The notes beneath the pieces were generated by a model. It saw only the letters and a list, made by a program, of their open reading frames with translations. It was not told the DNA's origin and did not search any database. Shown here one piece after another: positions 1-9,700 of a stretch of 64,000 bases of DNA. Source of the DNA: Ilumatobacter sp963746265 (GTDB taxonomy: Bacteria > Actinomycetota > Acidimicrobiia > Acidimicrobiales > Ilumatobacteraceae); contig CAVVAM010000015.1 of NCBI GenBank assembly GCA_963746265.1, positions 372,001 to 436,000 of the forward strand, read 5' to 3'. The translations under genes and the position numbers were made by a program. The number at the start of each line of letters is the position of its first letter. Within the stretch, counting starts at the first letter, position 1.

Positions 1-60
1 TCGGGCCGAACGGGTACGCCCGAGCGATGTCTGCATGGGCGAGTCGGTTCTCGCCTTGGC

Positions 61-66
61 TAGGTT
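61..66 (+). promoter_or_regulatory. -10 hexamer TAGGTT of a leaderless promoter
   Basis: TAGGTT lies exactly 6 nt before the GTG at 73. The same TANNNT-N6-start arrangement recurs at many genes in this window, so transcription probably begins at or next to the start codon. Confidence 0.5.
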
Positions 67-72
67 CGGGGC

Positions 73-1020
73 GTGACGGATCTGCCTGCTGCGTTCGACA
101 ATCGAGTCTCGGCTCATCTGGGGGTGCCGATCCCGATCGTGCAGGCACCGATGGGCTGGATCGCCCGCAGCCAGCTCGCATCGGCGGTGTCGGCGGCCGG
201 CGCGTGTGGGATCATCGAGACGTCGTCCGGAGAGCTCGACGCGGTCAAAGGCGAGATCGCCAAGATGCGCGACCTCACCGACCGCCCGTTCGGTGTCAAC
301 ATCGCCCAGGCGTTCGTCCGCGACCCGGCGATCGCGGAGTTCGTGATCGACCAGGGTGTGCAGTTCGTCACGACGTCCGCCGGATCACCGACGAAGTACA
401 CCTCGATCCTCAAAGACGCCGGGCTCACCGTCTACCACGTCGTCCCGACGCTGGCGGCGGCGCTCAAGGCGGTCGACGCAGGCGTCGACGGCCTCGTCGT
501 CGAAGGCGGCGAGGGCGGCGGCTTCAAGAGCCCGACACCCGTGTCGACCATGGTGCTGCTCCCGCTCGTCCGGTCCCGTGTCGACGTACCCATCATCGCC
601 GCCGGCGGCATCACCGATGGCGCAACGATGGCCGCCGCGTTCGCGCTCGGCGCGGAGGGCGTGCAGATGGGCACGCGGATGGTGTCAGCCGCCGAGTCAC
701 CGGTGCATCACAACTGGAAGCAGGCGATCGTCGACGCAGCCGAGACCGACACGCTGTTCCTCAACCAGCGCCACTCACCCGCACTTCGTGCGCTTCGCAC
801 CGACAGGACCGAGGCGTTGCTGATCGCCGAGCACAACGTGATGGGCGAGTTCGGCAACGCCAAGGAGCTCTACTTCGGCGGCGACATGAACGCTGCGATC
901 GCCCTCAGCGGTCAGGTCGCCGGCCGGATCGACGCCGTGCGGCCCGTTGCCGACGTGATCGCCGACACCGTGCGGGAGTTCGGCGAGGTCGTTCACCGTC
1001 TCACACGATCAGCTCGCTGA
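73..1020 (+). CDS. Nitronate monooxygenase family protein (FMN TIM barrel)
   Basis: A 315-residue protein of the nitronate monooxygenase / 2-nitropropane dioxygenase family, FMN enzymes that oxidise alkyl nitronates; some members are enoyl-ACP reductase-like. Visible landmarks are the N-terminal PIVQAPMGWIA strand (residues 21-31), the glycine-rich VVEGGEGGG (142-150) and the phosphate-binding pair IIAAGGITDG (174-183) and GAEGVQMGTRM (193-203), in the normal order and spacing. The length is usual for the family. The GTG start is supported by a TAGGTT hexamer 6 nt upstream. The gene is monocistronic, and its last 12 bases overlap the end of the convergent PhnD-like gene. The true substrate cannot be read from the sequence. 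Confidence 0.85.
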   Translation: MTDLPAAFDNRVSAHLGVPIPIVQAPMGWIARSQLASAVSAAGACGIIETSSGELDAVKGEIAKMRDLTDRPFGVNIAQAFVRDPAIAEFVIDQGVQFVTTSAGSPTKYTSILKDAGLTVYHVVPTLAAALKAVDAGVDGLVVEGGEGGGFKSPTPVSTMVLLPLVRSRVDVPIIAAGGITDGATMAAAFALGAEGVQMGTRMVSAAESPVHHNWKQAIVDAAETDTLFLNQRHSPALRALRTDRTEALLIAEHNVMGEFGNAKELYFGGDMNAAIALSGQVAGRIDAVRPVADVIADTVREFGEVVHRLTRSAR

Positions 1021-1779
1021 TCCTGCGGCCGTCAGGTGTCGGAGGTCGCGCCGGTAGTCGTCGAGGTCGAGCGGCACGAACCCGGTGGTCAGCAGCTCGC
1101 GACGGGTGTCGGCGAGACTGTCGTCGTCGATGACCTCGCCCAATGCCCGGCGAAGTCGGGCGATCGCATCGTCGCCGAGTGACGCGGGGACGATCACGGG
1201 GAGTGACGGTACGAGCGGCCCGCTCCCGATGACGTGGAGCCCGGCGAACGAGTCGGGGTCATGGCGTCGGACGTGGGCGAGGGTCACCGAGTCGATCGAC
1301 GCGATCGAGGCCCGGTCGGCCCGCAGCATCGCGAGGCTGGCAAGGTGCGACCCGGTCTCGACGGCTGGGCCGCAGGATTCCCCCATCCAGGCCAACAGGC
1401 TGATCCATCCGGACAGGCTGTCCGCGGAGTTGTAGGCGACGGTCGATCCGGCGACGTCGGCCGGATCGGTCACGCGGTCCGAGGGCCCGCGATTCGACAC
1501 GATCACGGATCGGTAGCGGTGCCCCTCGGCCCCGGCCACGTCGTGCTCGAATGCTCCGACCACCCGAACGGTGGCCGCGAGGCGGGTGACGAGTGGCCAC
1601 CCGCACGCCTGCTTGACGACGAATGCGTCCTCGGTCCACGACGTGTGCACGTCGTCCGGCCAGGTCAGCGTCGGCGGAAGATCGGGAACCCGCGCGACGA
1701 CCCCGCCCCACATGCGCTCGTACGCCGGCCGGATCGCGTCGAACGCGTACATCGCGAACGAGGCGTGTTGATCGCTCAC
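1009..1779 (-). CDS. PhnD-like phosphate/phosphonate-type substrate-binding domain protein
   Basis: A 256-residue protein resembling the PhnD family of periplasmic binding proteins (two-lobed fold, here with a hinge-like VIVSNRGPSDRVTDPADVAGSTVAYN in the middle). There is no signal peptide or lipobox, and no permease or ATPase is adjacent, so it may be a cytosolic sensor or orphan binding protein rather than an importer component. The GTG start at 1779 overlaps the TGA of the upstream desaturase (GTGA), which indicates translational coupling. Longer upstream extension of this frame is only antisense to coding sequence of the desaturase. Its 3' end overlaps the convergent nitronate monooxygenase by 12 bp. 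The ligand is unknown. Confidence 0.7.
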   Translation of the reverse strand: MSDQHASFAMYAFDAIRPAYERMWGGVVARVPDLPPTLTWPDDVHTSWTEDAFVVKQACGWPLVTRLAATVRVVGAFEHDVAGAEGHRYRSVIVSNRGPSDRVTDPADVAGSTVAYNSADSLSGWISLLAWMGESCGPAVETGSHLASLAMLRADRASIASIDSVTLAHVRRHDPDSFAGLHVIGSGPLVPSLPVIVPASLGDDAIARLRRALGEVIDDDSLADTRRELLTTGFVPLDLDDYRRDLRHLTAAGSAS

Positions 1780-2726
1780 GCCCGAGCGGTGTGCGGCTCG
1801 CGGTCGAGCGGATCGACCACGTCGCTCAGCGGCCGGACGAGATACCGCCGGAAGATCTCGCCGTACCCTCGGTAGAGCCCGGCGCCATCGGCGGCCAGCC
1901 GGTCGGCGTCGCTCGCGGCGTGTGCCGCCGGGATCCGGTACCACGCCAAGCCGGGGTTGCGGTGGTGGGTCACGTGCAGATTGTTGTTCAGGAACAGCAC
2001 GGCCCAGAAACCACGTCCGAGCACCACCGCAGTGCGCGACCCCTCGGGCACGGCGCGATGTTCCGCATACGAACGGACGAGCGTCAACGACGTGCCGAGG
2101 TATCCGACGCCGAGCACCCACTGCCAGAGCGGCAGACCCGTCGCACTCACGACGACGAGCACGCCGAGGTCGGCGAGCACGAACCGCACGATCGCCCACC
2201 GGCGGCGCCCATCCACCCATGACTGCCTCAGGTCGCGAACGACCGACGCGGCCGCGAACCACGGCCCGATGATCAGGCGGCCGGCCAACGTCGTGTTGGC
2301 GATTCGGGCGGCACGGGTGACCGCGTTCGCCGCGGCCCAGGCCGAACGACAGAGGTAGGAGCTCTCCGGGTCGCTCAGCGGGTCGGTCAGCTCGTCGGTC
2401 GCGTGATGCCGCAGGTGGTCCTCGCGGTAGTGCCAGAACGGTTCGGTGAGACTCAAGGGCACCGCGGCGACGACCGTGTTCACCCAACGCCACGGCGTCG
2501 GGTGACCGTGGACCACCTCGTGACGCAACGACCCGTACCACGCGCCGAGCACACCGAGCAGGACCACGGTCAACGGCGCGCCGAGGCGCTGATGCGTGGC
2601 AAGGACCACGATCGTCCCTGCGGCGATCGTGGCGGCGACCCCGACGGTCGGCCACTCGACGTGCGACGCGGTACGCGACGACCCGAGTTCATCCGCCGTC
2701 CGCATCACACGTCCAACATCGCACAT
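1776..2726 (-). CDS. Fatty acid desaturase family membrane protein
   Basis: A 316-residue integral membrane di-iron enzyme of the fatty acid desaturase superfamily. The three histidine boxes are all present: HEVVH (residues 69-73), HLRHH (104-108) and HVTHH near residue 255, separated by hydrophobic segments that would place them on the cytoplasmic face. Family members desaturate or hydroxylate acyl chains or carotenoids, and the sequence does not decide which. It is the first gene of a two-gene unit with the PhnD-like gene (GTGA overlap) and is divergent from an XRE regulator across a short region containing a palindrome. Start chosen at ATG 2726, preceded by a CAGTGT hexamer with an upstream TG; an in-frame ATG at 2705 is an alternative. 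Confidence 0.8.
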   Translation of the reverse strand: MCDVGRVMRTADELGSSRTASHVEWPTVGVAATIAAGTIVVLATHQRLGAPLTVVLLGVLGAWYGSLRHEVVHGHPTPWRWVNTVVAAVPLSLTEPFWHYREDHLRHHATDELTDPLSDPESSYLCRSAWAAANAVTRAARIANTTLAGRLIIGPWFAAASVVRDLRQSWVDGRRRWAIVRFVLADLGVLVVVSATGLPLWQWVLGVGYLGTSLTLVRSYAEHRAVPEGSRTAVVLGRGFWAVLFLNNNLHVTHHRNPGLAWYRIPAAHAASDADRLAADGAGLYRGYGEIFRRYLVRPLSDVVDPLDREPHTARA

Positions 2727-2805
2727 CGCGAGAACACTGTCATCGGGAACTTGCGCACAATTCGCACCTCATGCGCAGCACTCACTCGCTTGTGATGTCT
2801 ATATA

Positions 2806-2817
2806 CAACATATGTTG
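2806..2817. promoter_or_regulatory. Perfect palindrome CAACATATGTTG, probable operator
   Basis: A 12-bp perfect palindrome in the 108-bp region between the divergent desaturase and XRE genes. It sits directly upstream of the TATGCT hexamer (2822-2827) that precedes the XRE start, a good position for autoregulation. The surrounding bases are unusually AT-rich for this genome. Confidence 0.5.
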
Positions 2818-2821
2818 CGTG

Positions 2822-2827
2822 TATGCT
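2822..2827 (+). promoter_or_regulatory. -10 hexamer TATGCT for the XRE gene
   Basis: TATGCT with an extended TG lies 7 nt before the ATG at 2835. It overlaps the ATG at 2823, which argues against 2823 as the start. Confidence 0.4.
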
Positions 2828-2834
2828 CCACTCC

Positions 2835-3692
2835 ATGCTCGACCGATCAGCGGTGATGACGACATTCCATGAGCGATTGGGCGATGTGGTCGACCGCAGC
2901 GGCCGATCGAAGAGCGCCTTCGCCGAGCAGGCAGGCGTCGACCGTTCGACGCTCTCTCAGCTGCTCACGCCCGACAACCGGCGCCTCCCCCGACTCGAGA
3001 CGTTGGTGGCGATCGCGGTCGAGAACAACGTGTCGATCGACTGGTTGGTCGGACTCTCCAACGCAGGCCCGATGCAGGCCGAGATGATGCAGGAGCACAC
3101 CGCGTTCGAACCGTTCGGTCGGGCCGACAACGACGAGCGCTTGATGGAATGGTTCGCCGAGTCGATCGGCTACAAGGTCCGCTACGTTCCGTCGACGATC
3201 CCCGATCTCCTGAAGTCGGACGCGGTGATCACCTACGAGCTGGCCCAATTCGTCGCGGCTCGGCCATCGCAACGGATCGAGACGGCGGCCGCCCGCCTGG
3301 CCTGGACACGCGGACCGGAGACCGAGATGGAGTGCTGCTCATCGATCCAGGGGCTGCGCGGCTTCGCACGTGGCGAGGGCATCTGGGCGAACCTGGACCC
3401 CGAGGTCCGGCTCGAGCAACTCGATCACATCGAGCGACTCACGAGCGAGTTGTATCCCACGCTGCGGTGGTTCCTGTTCGACGGGCTCGAGCGATACGCC
3501 TCGCCCGTCACGATCTTCGGACCACTGCGGGCGTCGCTGTACCTCGGCCAGCTGTACCTCGTACTGACGGCATCGAGCCACGTCCAGCGCCTCTGTCAGC
3601 ACTTCGACGACCTGATCCGAGGTGCGGTGATCCAGCCACCAGACGTCCCACAGTTCGTCCGTGACCTGCGCAACGAGCTCGCCGCGCGATGA
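2835..3692 (+). CDS. XRE-family helix-turn-helix transcriptional regulator
   Basis: A 285-residue DNA-binding regulator. The N-terminal 70 residues form a Cro/CI-type helix-turn-helix: an SKSAFAEQAGVDRSTLSQLL recognition region, then an RLPRLETLVAIAVENNVSIDWLVGLS helix and turn. The long C-terminal domain (about 200 residues) has the YVPSTIPDLLKSD segment seen in other large XRE regulators and presumably binds a ligand or dimerises; it also contains a WFLFDGLERY segment. It is divergent from the desaturase and a palindrome lies immediately upstream, so it probably controls itself and the desaturase unit. Its TGA overlaps the ATG of the next gene (ATGA), so the two are coupled. An ATG at 2823 is an alternative start. 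Confidence 0.8.
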   Translation: MLDRSAVMTTFHERLGDVVDRSGRSKSAFAEQAGVDRSTLSQLLTPDNRRLPRLETLVAIAVENNVSIDWLVGLSNAGPMQAEMMQEHTAFEPFGRADNDERLMEWFAESIGYKVRYVPSTIPDLLKSDAVITYELAQFVAARPSQRIETAAARLAWTRGPETEMECCSSIQGLRGFARGEGIWANLDPEVRLEQLDHIERLTSELYPTLRWFLFDGLERYASPVTIFGPLRASLYLGQLYLVLTASSHVQRLCQHFDDLIRGAVIQPPDVPQFVRDLRNELAAR

Positions 3693-4306
3693 GCGTCGAC
3701 GGGCAGGAGCTGGTCGGCTATGCCGCGTCGGTGCTCGTGGTCACCTCGTTGGCGATGACGTCGGTCGTCCGATTGCGCACGATCTCGCTGGCCGGGTCGG
3801 CCACGTTCGTCGTCTACGGCCTGCTCATCGGATCGATCCCGATCGTGATCACCAACGCGTCGATCGCATGCCTCAACATCTGGTTCCTGACCCGCGAGTT
3901 GGGCGGGCGGCGCGACCTCGGGGTGGTCGTGGTCCCCACCGATTCACCGTTCCTGGCGGATTTCCTCGCGCATCACGCCGACGACATCGCGACGTTCCAG
4001 CCCGAGTACGTGGCCGCTGATCGACCCGACTTCGCTCTGGTCCTCACCCGCGACGGTCTCCCTGCCGGCGTGCTGCTCGGTGACCGCACCGGCGACCGGC
4101 TCGACGTCACGCTCGACTATGTGCTGCGCAGCTATCGGGACTCCCGACTCGGACGGTGGCTGTACGGCCAGGGCGCCGGGGTGTTCCGCTCGGCCGGCGT
4201 CGACGTCGTCACGAGCCTCGGCGGCAACGAGGCCCACCGCAGTTACCTCGGTCGCGTCGGGTTCGACTACGACGCCGAGACGGCCCGCTTCGTCAAACAC
4301 GTCTGA
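3689..4306 (+). CDS. Membrane protein with YgjV-like N-terminus fused to a GNAT-like domain
   Basis: A 205-residue protein with two parts. Residues about 8-70 hold three hydrophobic segments, resembling the small YgjV-type inner-membrane family. Residues about 78-205 are soluble and read like an N-acetyltransferase fold: the strand LDVTLDYVLRSYRDSRLGRWLY is followed by a helix, then VDVVTSLGGNEAHRSYLGRVGFDYD, which looks like the end of a GNAT domain. The assignment of either half rests on sequence style only. The start overlaps the stop of the XRE regulator (ATGA), implying co-translation and perhaps a shared role, for example membrane or lipid related given the neighbouring desaturase. Confidence 0.55.
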   Translation: MSVDGQELVGYAASVLVVTSLAMTSVVRLRTISLAGSATFVVYGLLIGSIPIVITNASIACLNIWFLTRELGGRRDLGVVVVPTDSPFLADFLAHHADDIATFQPEYVAADRPDFALVLTRDGLPAGVLLGDRTGDRLDVTLDYVLRSYRDSRLGRWLYGQGAGVFRSAGVDVVTSLGGNEAHRSYLGRVGFDYDAETARFVKHV

Positions 4307-4366
4307 GCCCCGAGTGCCCGAGCGATCCCGCCGACCCACGATCGCTCGCACCCGGTCAGGGCTCGG

Positions 4367-4372
4367 TAGCTT
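4367..4372 (+). promoter_or_regulatory. -10 hexamer TAGCTT of a leaderless promoter
   Basis: TAGCTT ends exactly 6 nt before the ATG at 4379, matching the recurring TANNNT-N6-start pattern. Confidence 0.5.
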
Positions 4373-4378
4373 GCGGCG

Positions 4379-5518
4379 ATGCTGGAGATCGACGAAGTGG
4401 ACGCCTGCGCTGCCTGGGTCGAACTCGGTGACGACCGCCCACTCGCCGCATTCCAGTCGCTCGACCTGCGCGCCGTGGACGGATTCGAATCCGGCTCGTT
4501 CCGAGGTTGTCTGTTCCTCGGCTGCGACCTCACACCGGCGCAGGCCGGCTACCTGACGACGACCGGCGCAACGGTCATCCGCGACGACGGCCAACGCCCG
4601 TATCCCGCCCATCGCGCCGACCTCTACACACCCGAGGAGATCTTCGCCGGCTTCGACCCGGCGGCCGGCCGAGGTTACGAGAACACGTACGACGCAGGCG
4701 TGTACCACCACTGGGTCGAGACCGGTAGGCAGTACCCGACGATGATCGACGAGACCCTCGCCCGACGTCTGCACGACCACTCGATCACCGACGCACTCCA
4801 CGACGCCATCGAGGGCACACGGCCCGTCGCCATCATGGGAGGCCACGGCCTCGAACGAAGGAGTCCGACCTACGCATCGATCGCACGCATCGCCCGCTCG
4901 CTCACACGGTCGGGTCGGCTGATGCTGTCCGGCGGTGGTCCCGGAGCGATGGAGGCCACCCACCTCGGCGCCTGGTTCGCGAACCAGCCCGACGACGAGG
5001 CACTCGATTCGGCGATCGAGATACTCGCACCGCGGCCGATCGGAGCACCGGCCGGCACGGAGTACGCCGACCCCGACTGGCTCGATCGCGCCATGGCCGT
5101 TCGACGGCGATGGCCGCTGCCCGAAGATCCGGATCGCTACGAGTCGATCGGCATCCCGACGTGGATGTACGGCCACGAACCGCCGAACGCGTTCGCCACC
5201 GGGATCGCCAAGTACTTCGCCAACAGCGTCCGCGAGGAAGGCCTGCTCGCGATCGCGACCCACGGCATCGTCTTCGCGCCCGGTAGTGCCGGCACGATCC
5301 AGGAGATCTTCCAGGACGCCGCGCAGAACCACTATTCGTCATTCGGTCCGCCGTCGCCGATGGTCCTCCTGGGCCGCGACCACTGGACGACGAACCACCC
5401 GGTCTGGGCCGTCCTCGAATCGCTCTCGAACGGACGGGACTACTCGGACCTGATCACGATCACCGACGACGAAGCGGAGGTCGTCGACGTCGTGACCGGC
5501 TACCGGCGACCGGGGTGA
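4379..5518 (+). CDS. LOG-family Rossmann-fold nucleotide-binding protein
   Basis: A 379-residue protein whose centre and C-terminus match the LOG / TIGR00730 fold (nucleoside monophosphate phosphoribohydrolases and relatives). The two signature segments are present: GGGPGAMEA (residues 185-193) and PGSAGTIQE (301-309), a variant of the usual PGGxGTxxE. The N-terminal 150 residues are an extra region with pentapeptide-like stretches such as SFRGCLFLGCDL, as in larger bacterial members. The replacement of the second glycine of PGG by serine may alter activity. Expected activity is hydrolysis of the N-glycosidic bond of a nucleotide monophosphate, but this is inferred from the family. Monocistronic, convergent with the MFS gene. 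Confidence 0.75.
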   Translation: MLEIDEVDACAAWVELGDDRPLAAFQSLDLRAVDGFESGSFRGCLFLGCDLTPAQAGYLTTTGATVIRDDGQRPYPAHRADLYTPEEIFAGFDPAAGRGYENTYDAGVYHHWVETGRQYPTMIDETLARRLHDHSITDALHDAIEGTRPVAIMGGHGLERRSPTYASIARIARSLTRSGRLMLSGGGPGAMEATHLGAWFANQPDDEALDSAIEILAPRPIGAPAGTEYADPDWLDRAMAVRRRWPLPEDPDRYESIGIPTWMYGHEPPNAFATGIAKYFANSVREEGLLAIATHGIVFAPGSAGTIQEIFQDAAQNHYSSFGPPSPMVLLGRDHWTTNHPVWAVLESLSNGRDYSDLITITDDEAEVVDVVTGYRRPG

Positions 5519-5536
5519 CCACGTTCGGCGACCTGA

Positions 5537-6727
5537 TCATCCCCGGGCGTCGTCGGCGCGGGCGAGTCGACCGTGTTCGTCGACGGGCAGGCCGCTGAGC
5601 AGCGCCACCGAGACGCCAGCGCTGACCAGGCACGCGAGGATCGCCCAGCGGTAGGTGCCCGTGCGATCGATCAGCCAGCCCGCGGCGGGTGGGCCGATCA
5701 ACCCGCCGAGACCCGGCGCCGTGTACAGCAGCCCCAGGATCGACCCGAGCCCGGCGATGCCCATCCGGTCGGAGATGAGGATCGGGCTCAAAGCGACGAA
5801 CCCTCCGTAGCCGACACCCAACACGAGCACGAACAGCACCAGCAAGGCGTACGACGAACCGGCGACCAACCAGATGAGGAAGCTGATGCCGTGGATGACG
5901 AAGCACGCTCGGTAGAGCCGGAACGAGCCGAATCGCAGCACGAGCGAGCCGAAGCCGATTCGTGACAGCACGCTCGCACCTCCGAGCACGCCGACGAGCA
6001 CGGCGGCCTGGACGGCATCGATCCCCTGCTCCTTGGCGTACTGACCGACGAACACGAACGGGACGAACAGGGCCAATCCGAGCGCCAGGGCCGACAGGTG
6101 CACCCGCCGGAACACCCGGCTCCGCATGGCGTCGCCGAATCGGGACGGCTGCGGCGAGCCGTCGCCGGGCGGCCGGTCGACGAGTGGCACGCACGCCAAC
6201 AGCACCAGTGCACCTCCGATCGCGAAGACCACGTAGGTGTCACGCCAGCCGTAGCGGTCGATCATCGCGGCCGACAACGGCGACATCACCATGGTGCCGA
6301 CACCGATCCCGGCGACGGCGAGTCCGACCGCAAGCGCTCGCTGCCGCACGAACCAGCCGCCGACCGTGGCGACCATCGGCACGTACCCGCACGCCGCCGC
6401 GATGCCGACGCCGGCGCCATAGGTGACGTATCCCACGCCGAGGGAATCGACACGGCTCGTGAGCATGAGGCCGGCGAACATCGCGACGGCACCGGTCACC
6501 AGCACGACACGTGGCCCGAACCGGTCGGACATCCGCCCCGTGACGATGCTCAGCCAGAAGAACGAGAACGTCGTGATGCCGAAGATGACCGCGGTCGCTC
6601 CCGCGGCCGCGTCGAACTCCTCGCTCATCGACTCGAAGAAGGCGCCGAAGCTGTAGGCGGTTCCCAGGGTGACGGCCGACGAGAAGAACGCTGCCACCAC
6701 TGTCAGCCAGGCACGCCGAGAGTCCAC
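5537..6727 (-). CDS. Major facilitator superfamily transporter
   Basis: A 396-residue, 12-helix MFS protein. The loop after helix 2 carries GRMSDRFGPR, the classic MFS motif A equivalent, and the second half has a matching IGFGSLVLRFGSFRLYR loop. Overall style is close to the oxalate/formate and monocarboxylate (OFA/MCT-like) group, for example SFGAFFESMSEEFDA in helix 1, so a small organic acid is a reasonable guess for the substrate. The GTG start at 6727 is supported by a TATGGT hexamer 6 nt upstream. No linked enzyme reveals the substrate; the adjacent genes on either side are unrelated. Confidence 0.8.
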   Translation of the reverse strand: MDSRRAWLTVVAAFFSSAVTLGTAYSFGAFFESMSEEFDAAAGATAVIFGITTFSFFWLSIVTGRMSDRFGPRVVLVTGAVAMFAGLMLTSRVDSLGVGYVTYGAGVGIAAACGYVPMVATVGGWFVRQRALAVGLAVAGIGVGTMVMSPLSAAMIDRYGWRDTYVVFAIGGALVLLACVPLVDRPPGDGSPQPSRFGDAMRSRVFRRVHLSALALGLALFVPFVFVGQYAKEQGIDAVQAAVLVGVLGGASVLSRIGFGSLVLRFGSFRLYRACFVIHGISFLIWLVAGSSYALLVLFVLVLGVGYGGFVALSPILISDRMGIAGLGSILGLLYTAPGLGGLIGPPAAGWLIDRTGTYRWAILACLVSAGVSVALLSGLPVDEHGRLARADDARG

Positions 6728-6733
6728 CGCCGG

Positions 6734-6739
6734 ACCATA
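6734..6739 (-). promoter_or_regulatory. -10 hexamer TATGGT for the MFS gene
   Basis: On the minus strand TATGGT ends exactly 6 nt before the GTG at 6727. Confidence 0.5.
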
Positions 6740-6769
6740 GACACCACCGCGCCGCAGGTCGCTGTCGGA

Positions 6770-9700
6770 TCAGTCGAGGTTCGACCCGGTGATCGCGCGG
6801 AACGCCTGACGGATCCGCTTCGCACTGATCGGACCGTCAACACCCAACGGCTGCGCGAACGTGCTCATGCGGAGTTCCTCGAGCATCCAGACGAGCGCTC
6901 GGAGGTCGTGCTGGCGACCTGGTGCGCCGTCGAGAGCGCCGGCGACGGACCGCTCGATCGGTCGCACCTCGGCCATGCGACGCTGATCACGGGCGATGTC
7001 CCCACCGAGATGATCGAGGCGGTACTCGATCCCTCGCACGTAGCGATGCACGTCGGGGAGGCGATCGGTACCCGACCGTCGGATGAACCCGGGCGCCACG
7101 AGGCGGCGCGCGTGGGCCTCCGCGTCGGCGACAGTCGGGCGGAGCGCGTCGGCCGGAAGCGCCACGGTGCGTCGTCGGACCCGATTCGCGGCGTCGACGA
7201 TGTCGGCCGCCACCGCGAGCGCATCGGCCGCGAGCTGCTGAGTGTCCTGACGGACGGCCTGCTCGATACGGGCGAAGGCGCCGTCGTCCCACGGCAGCTC
7301 GTACCTCGACATGACGGCGTCGACCGCGGCTTCGATCGCATCTGCGGCGAGGTCGGACAGCGCGATGGAACCGGCAGCCACCGCCAACGTCGCACGCTGA
7401 TCGAGGGTGCGTTCGATCTTGGGCACGGTCGGGGCAGCCGCCATGAGCAGCAAGCGGCGCACGCCACCGCGCATCGCCCGCTGCTGGAGTGCCTCGTTGT
7501 CGACCACGCGGAGTGCGACGCTGTCGCCCCGGTCGAGCAGCGTCGGGTAGGCACGAACCACGTGGCCGTCGTCGGCTCGCTGCTCGACCACGCGGTCGAG
7601 CGTGCCGATGTCCCAGGTCACGATGTCGCGTCGCTCTTCGATCGGTGTCGCCGCGGCGAGCGCCGTGCGTGCGGAGCCCGCCTGCCGCTCTCGGATCGCA
7701 GCGAGATCGTCGCCCGCGTCGACCACGGCGCCGTCCGCGTCGATCACCACGAAGTGCATCCACAGGTGGCTCGGGAGACGCTCGACGTCGAAATCGTCGC
7801 CGGATACTTCGACACCGGTGGCTTCACGGATGGCAACGGCAACGGCGTCGACGAGCCGCCCCGACGGCTCGCCGAGTCGTGCGAACACGGCCGCTGCGGT
7901 CTCGTTCATCGGAATCAGCTCACGGCGGACGTCTTTGGGGAGCGATCGGACCAGCAGGCCGACGAGTTCCTCCCGGTAGCCCGGCACGAGCCAGTCGAGG
8001 CCCCGGTCGTCCAGCTGGTTGAGCGCGGTCAGCGGCACGTTGAGCGTCGCACCGTCGAGTGGTGTGTCGGGTTCGAACCGATAGGTCAGCCGGTACTCCA
8101 CGTCGCCGATCGTCCACGTGTCGGGGTAGTCGTCGAGCCGGATTCCCCGGCGGTTCCGCAGCACGACCGGTCCGAGTTCGAGCAGGTGAGGTTGGTCGCG
8201 TGCGGCCGACTTCCACCAGCGATCGAAGTCGCGACCAGAGGTGACGTCGGCTCCCACGCGCTCGTCGTAGAACTCGTACAGCGCCTCGTCGTCGAGCAGA
8301 TCGATTCGCCGCACGCGCGCCTCGAGCAAGGCCACCCGCTCGACGAAACGGGCGTTGGTGCGGACGAACTCGTGGCGGGTGTCCCAGTCGCCCGCGACGA
8401 GGGCGTGGCGGATGAACATCTCGCGTGCGAGCACCCGATCCACGCGACCGACGCCGATCGTGCGGGCCGCGACGATCGGCAGCCCGAAGAGGGTGACGGT
8501 CTCGGCGACGACCGCTCGCCCGGCTGGGGCGTCCCACCACGGGTCGCTGTACGAGCGCTTGACGAGGTGTGCGGCGATCGACTCGGCCCACTCGGGCTGG
8601 ATCGTCGCCACCCGCCGCGCCCACAGCCGGTTCGTCTCCACCAGCTCAGCCGCCATGACCCACTTCGGCCCGCGCTTGGCGAGCACCGAGCCAGGGGCGA
8701 TCACGAACCGTGCGTCGCGCGCACCGCGATACTCCCGTCCGTCACCGTCGCGCGTCCCGATGTGCGACAGCAGACCGGCCAACACCGCCTGGTGCACCCG
8801 GTCGGGATGTGCCTCCTCGACGGTCGGCCGGATCTTCAGCTGGCCGGCGACCTGGCGGAGCTGGCTGTAGAGGTCGCGCCACTCGCGCACGCGCAGGTAG
8901 TTGAGGTACTCGTCGCGGCACATTCGCCGGAACCGGTTGCCGGAGAGCTCTCGTTGCCGTTCGCGCAGATGGTCCCAGAGCGCCACGATCGACATCAGAT
9001 CCGATCCCTCCACGTCGAACCGGTGGTGGAGCTCGGCGGCCCGATCGGGGTCGTCCTTGGGCCGCTCGCGGACGTCCTGGATCGACAGCGCCGACGCGAT
9101 CACCAGCACCTCCCGCACGCATCCGTGCCGATCGGCCTCGATCACCATTCGCCCGAGGCGGGGGTCGACGGGCAGTCGCGACAGCTGTCGGCCGATGTTC
9201 GTGAGCTTTCTGGGCGCACCGAGACGCCCCTCGCGCAACGCACCGAGTTCGTCGAGCAGGAGGTAGCCGTCACGGATCGCCTGCCGGTCCGGCGGCTCGA
9301 CGAACGGGAAGCGACCGACATCACCGAGCCCGATCGCCGTCATCTGCAGGATCACCGACGCGAGGTTCGTCCGCAGGATCTCGGGCTCGGTGAACTCGTC
9401 ACGGTTGTCGAAGTCCTCCTCGGCGTAGAGCCGGATGCAGATGCCCGCAGCGACGCGTCCGCACCGCCCGGCGCGCTGGTTGGCCGAGGCCTGCGAGACC
9501 GGCTCGATCGGGAGACGCTGCACCTTGAGCCGGCGGCTGTACCGCGAGATGCGTGCCGTCCCGGCGTCGACGACGTAGCGCACGCCGGGCACCGTGATCG
9601 AGGTCTCGGCGACGTTCGTCGAGAGCACGACGCGGCGACCACGGTGTGGCTGGAAGATCCGATGCTGCTCGGCCGACGACAGCCGGGCGTACAGCGGGAG

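Noticed and set aside
1009..2655. Extension of the PhnD-like gene 5' through the desaturase
   Set aside because: The upstream part is Arg-rich shadow of the desaturase; the GTG at 1779 with GTGA coupling is the natural start.
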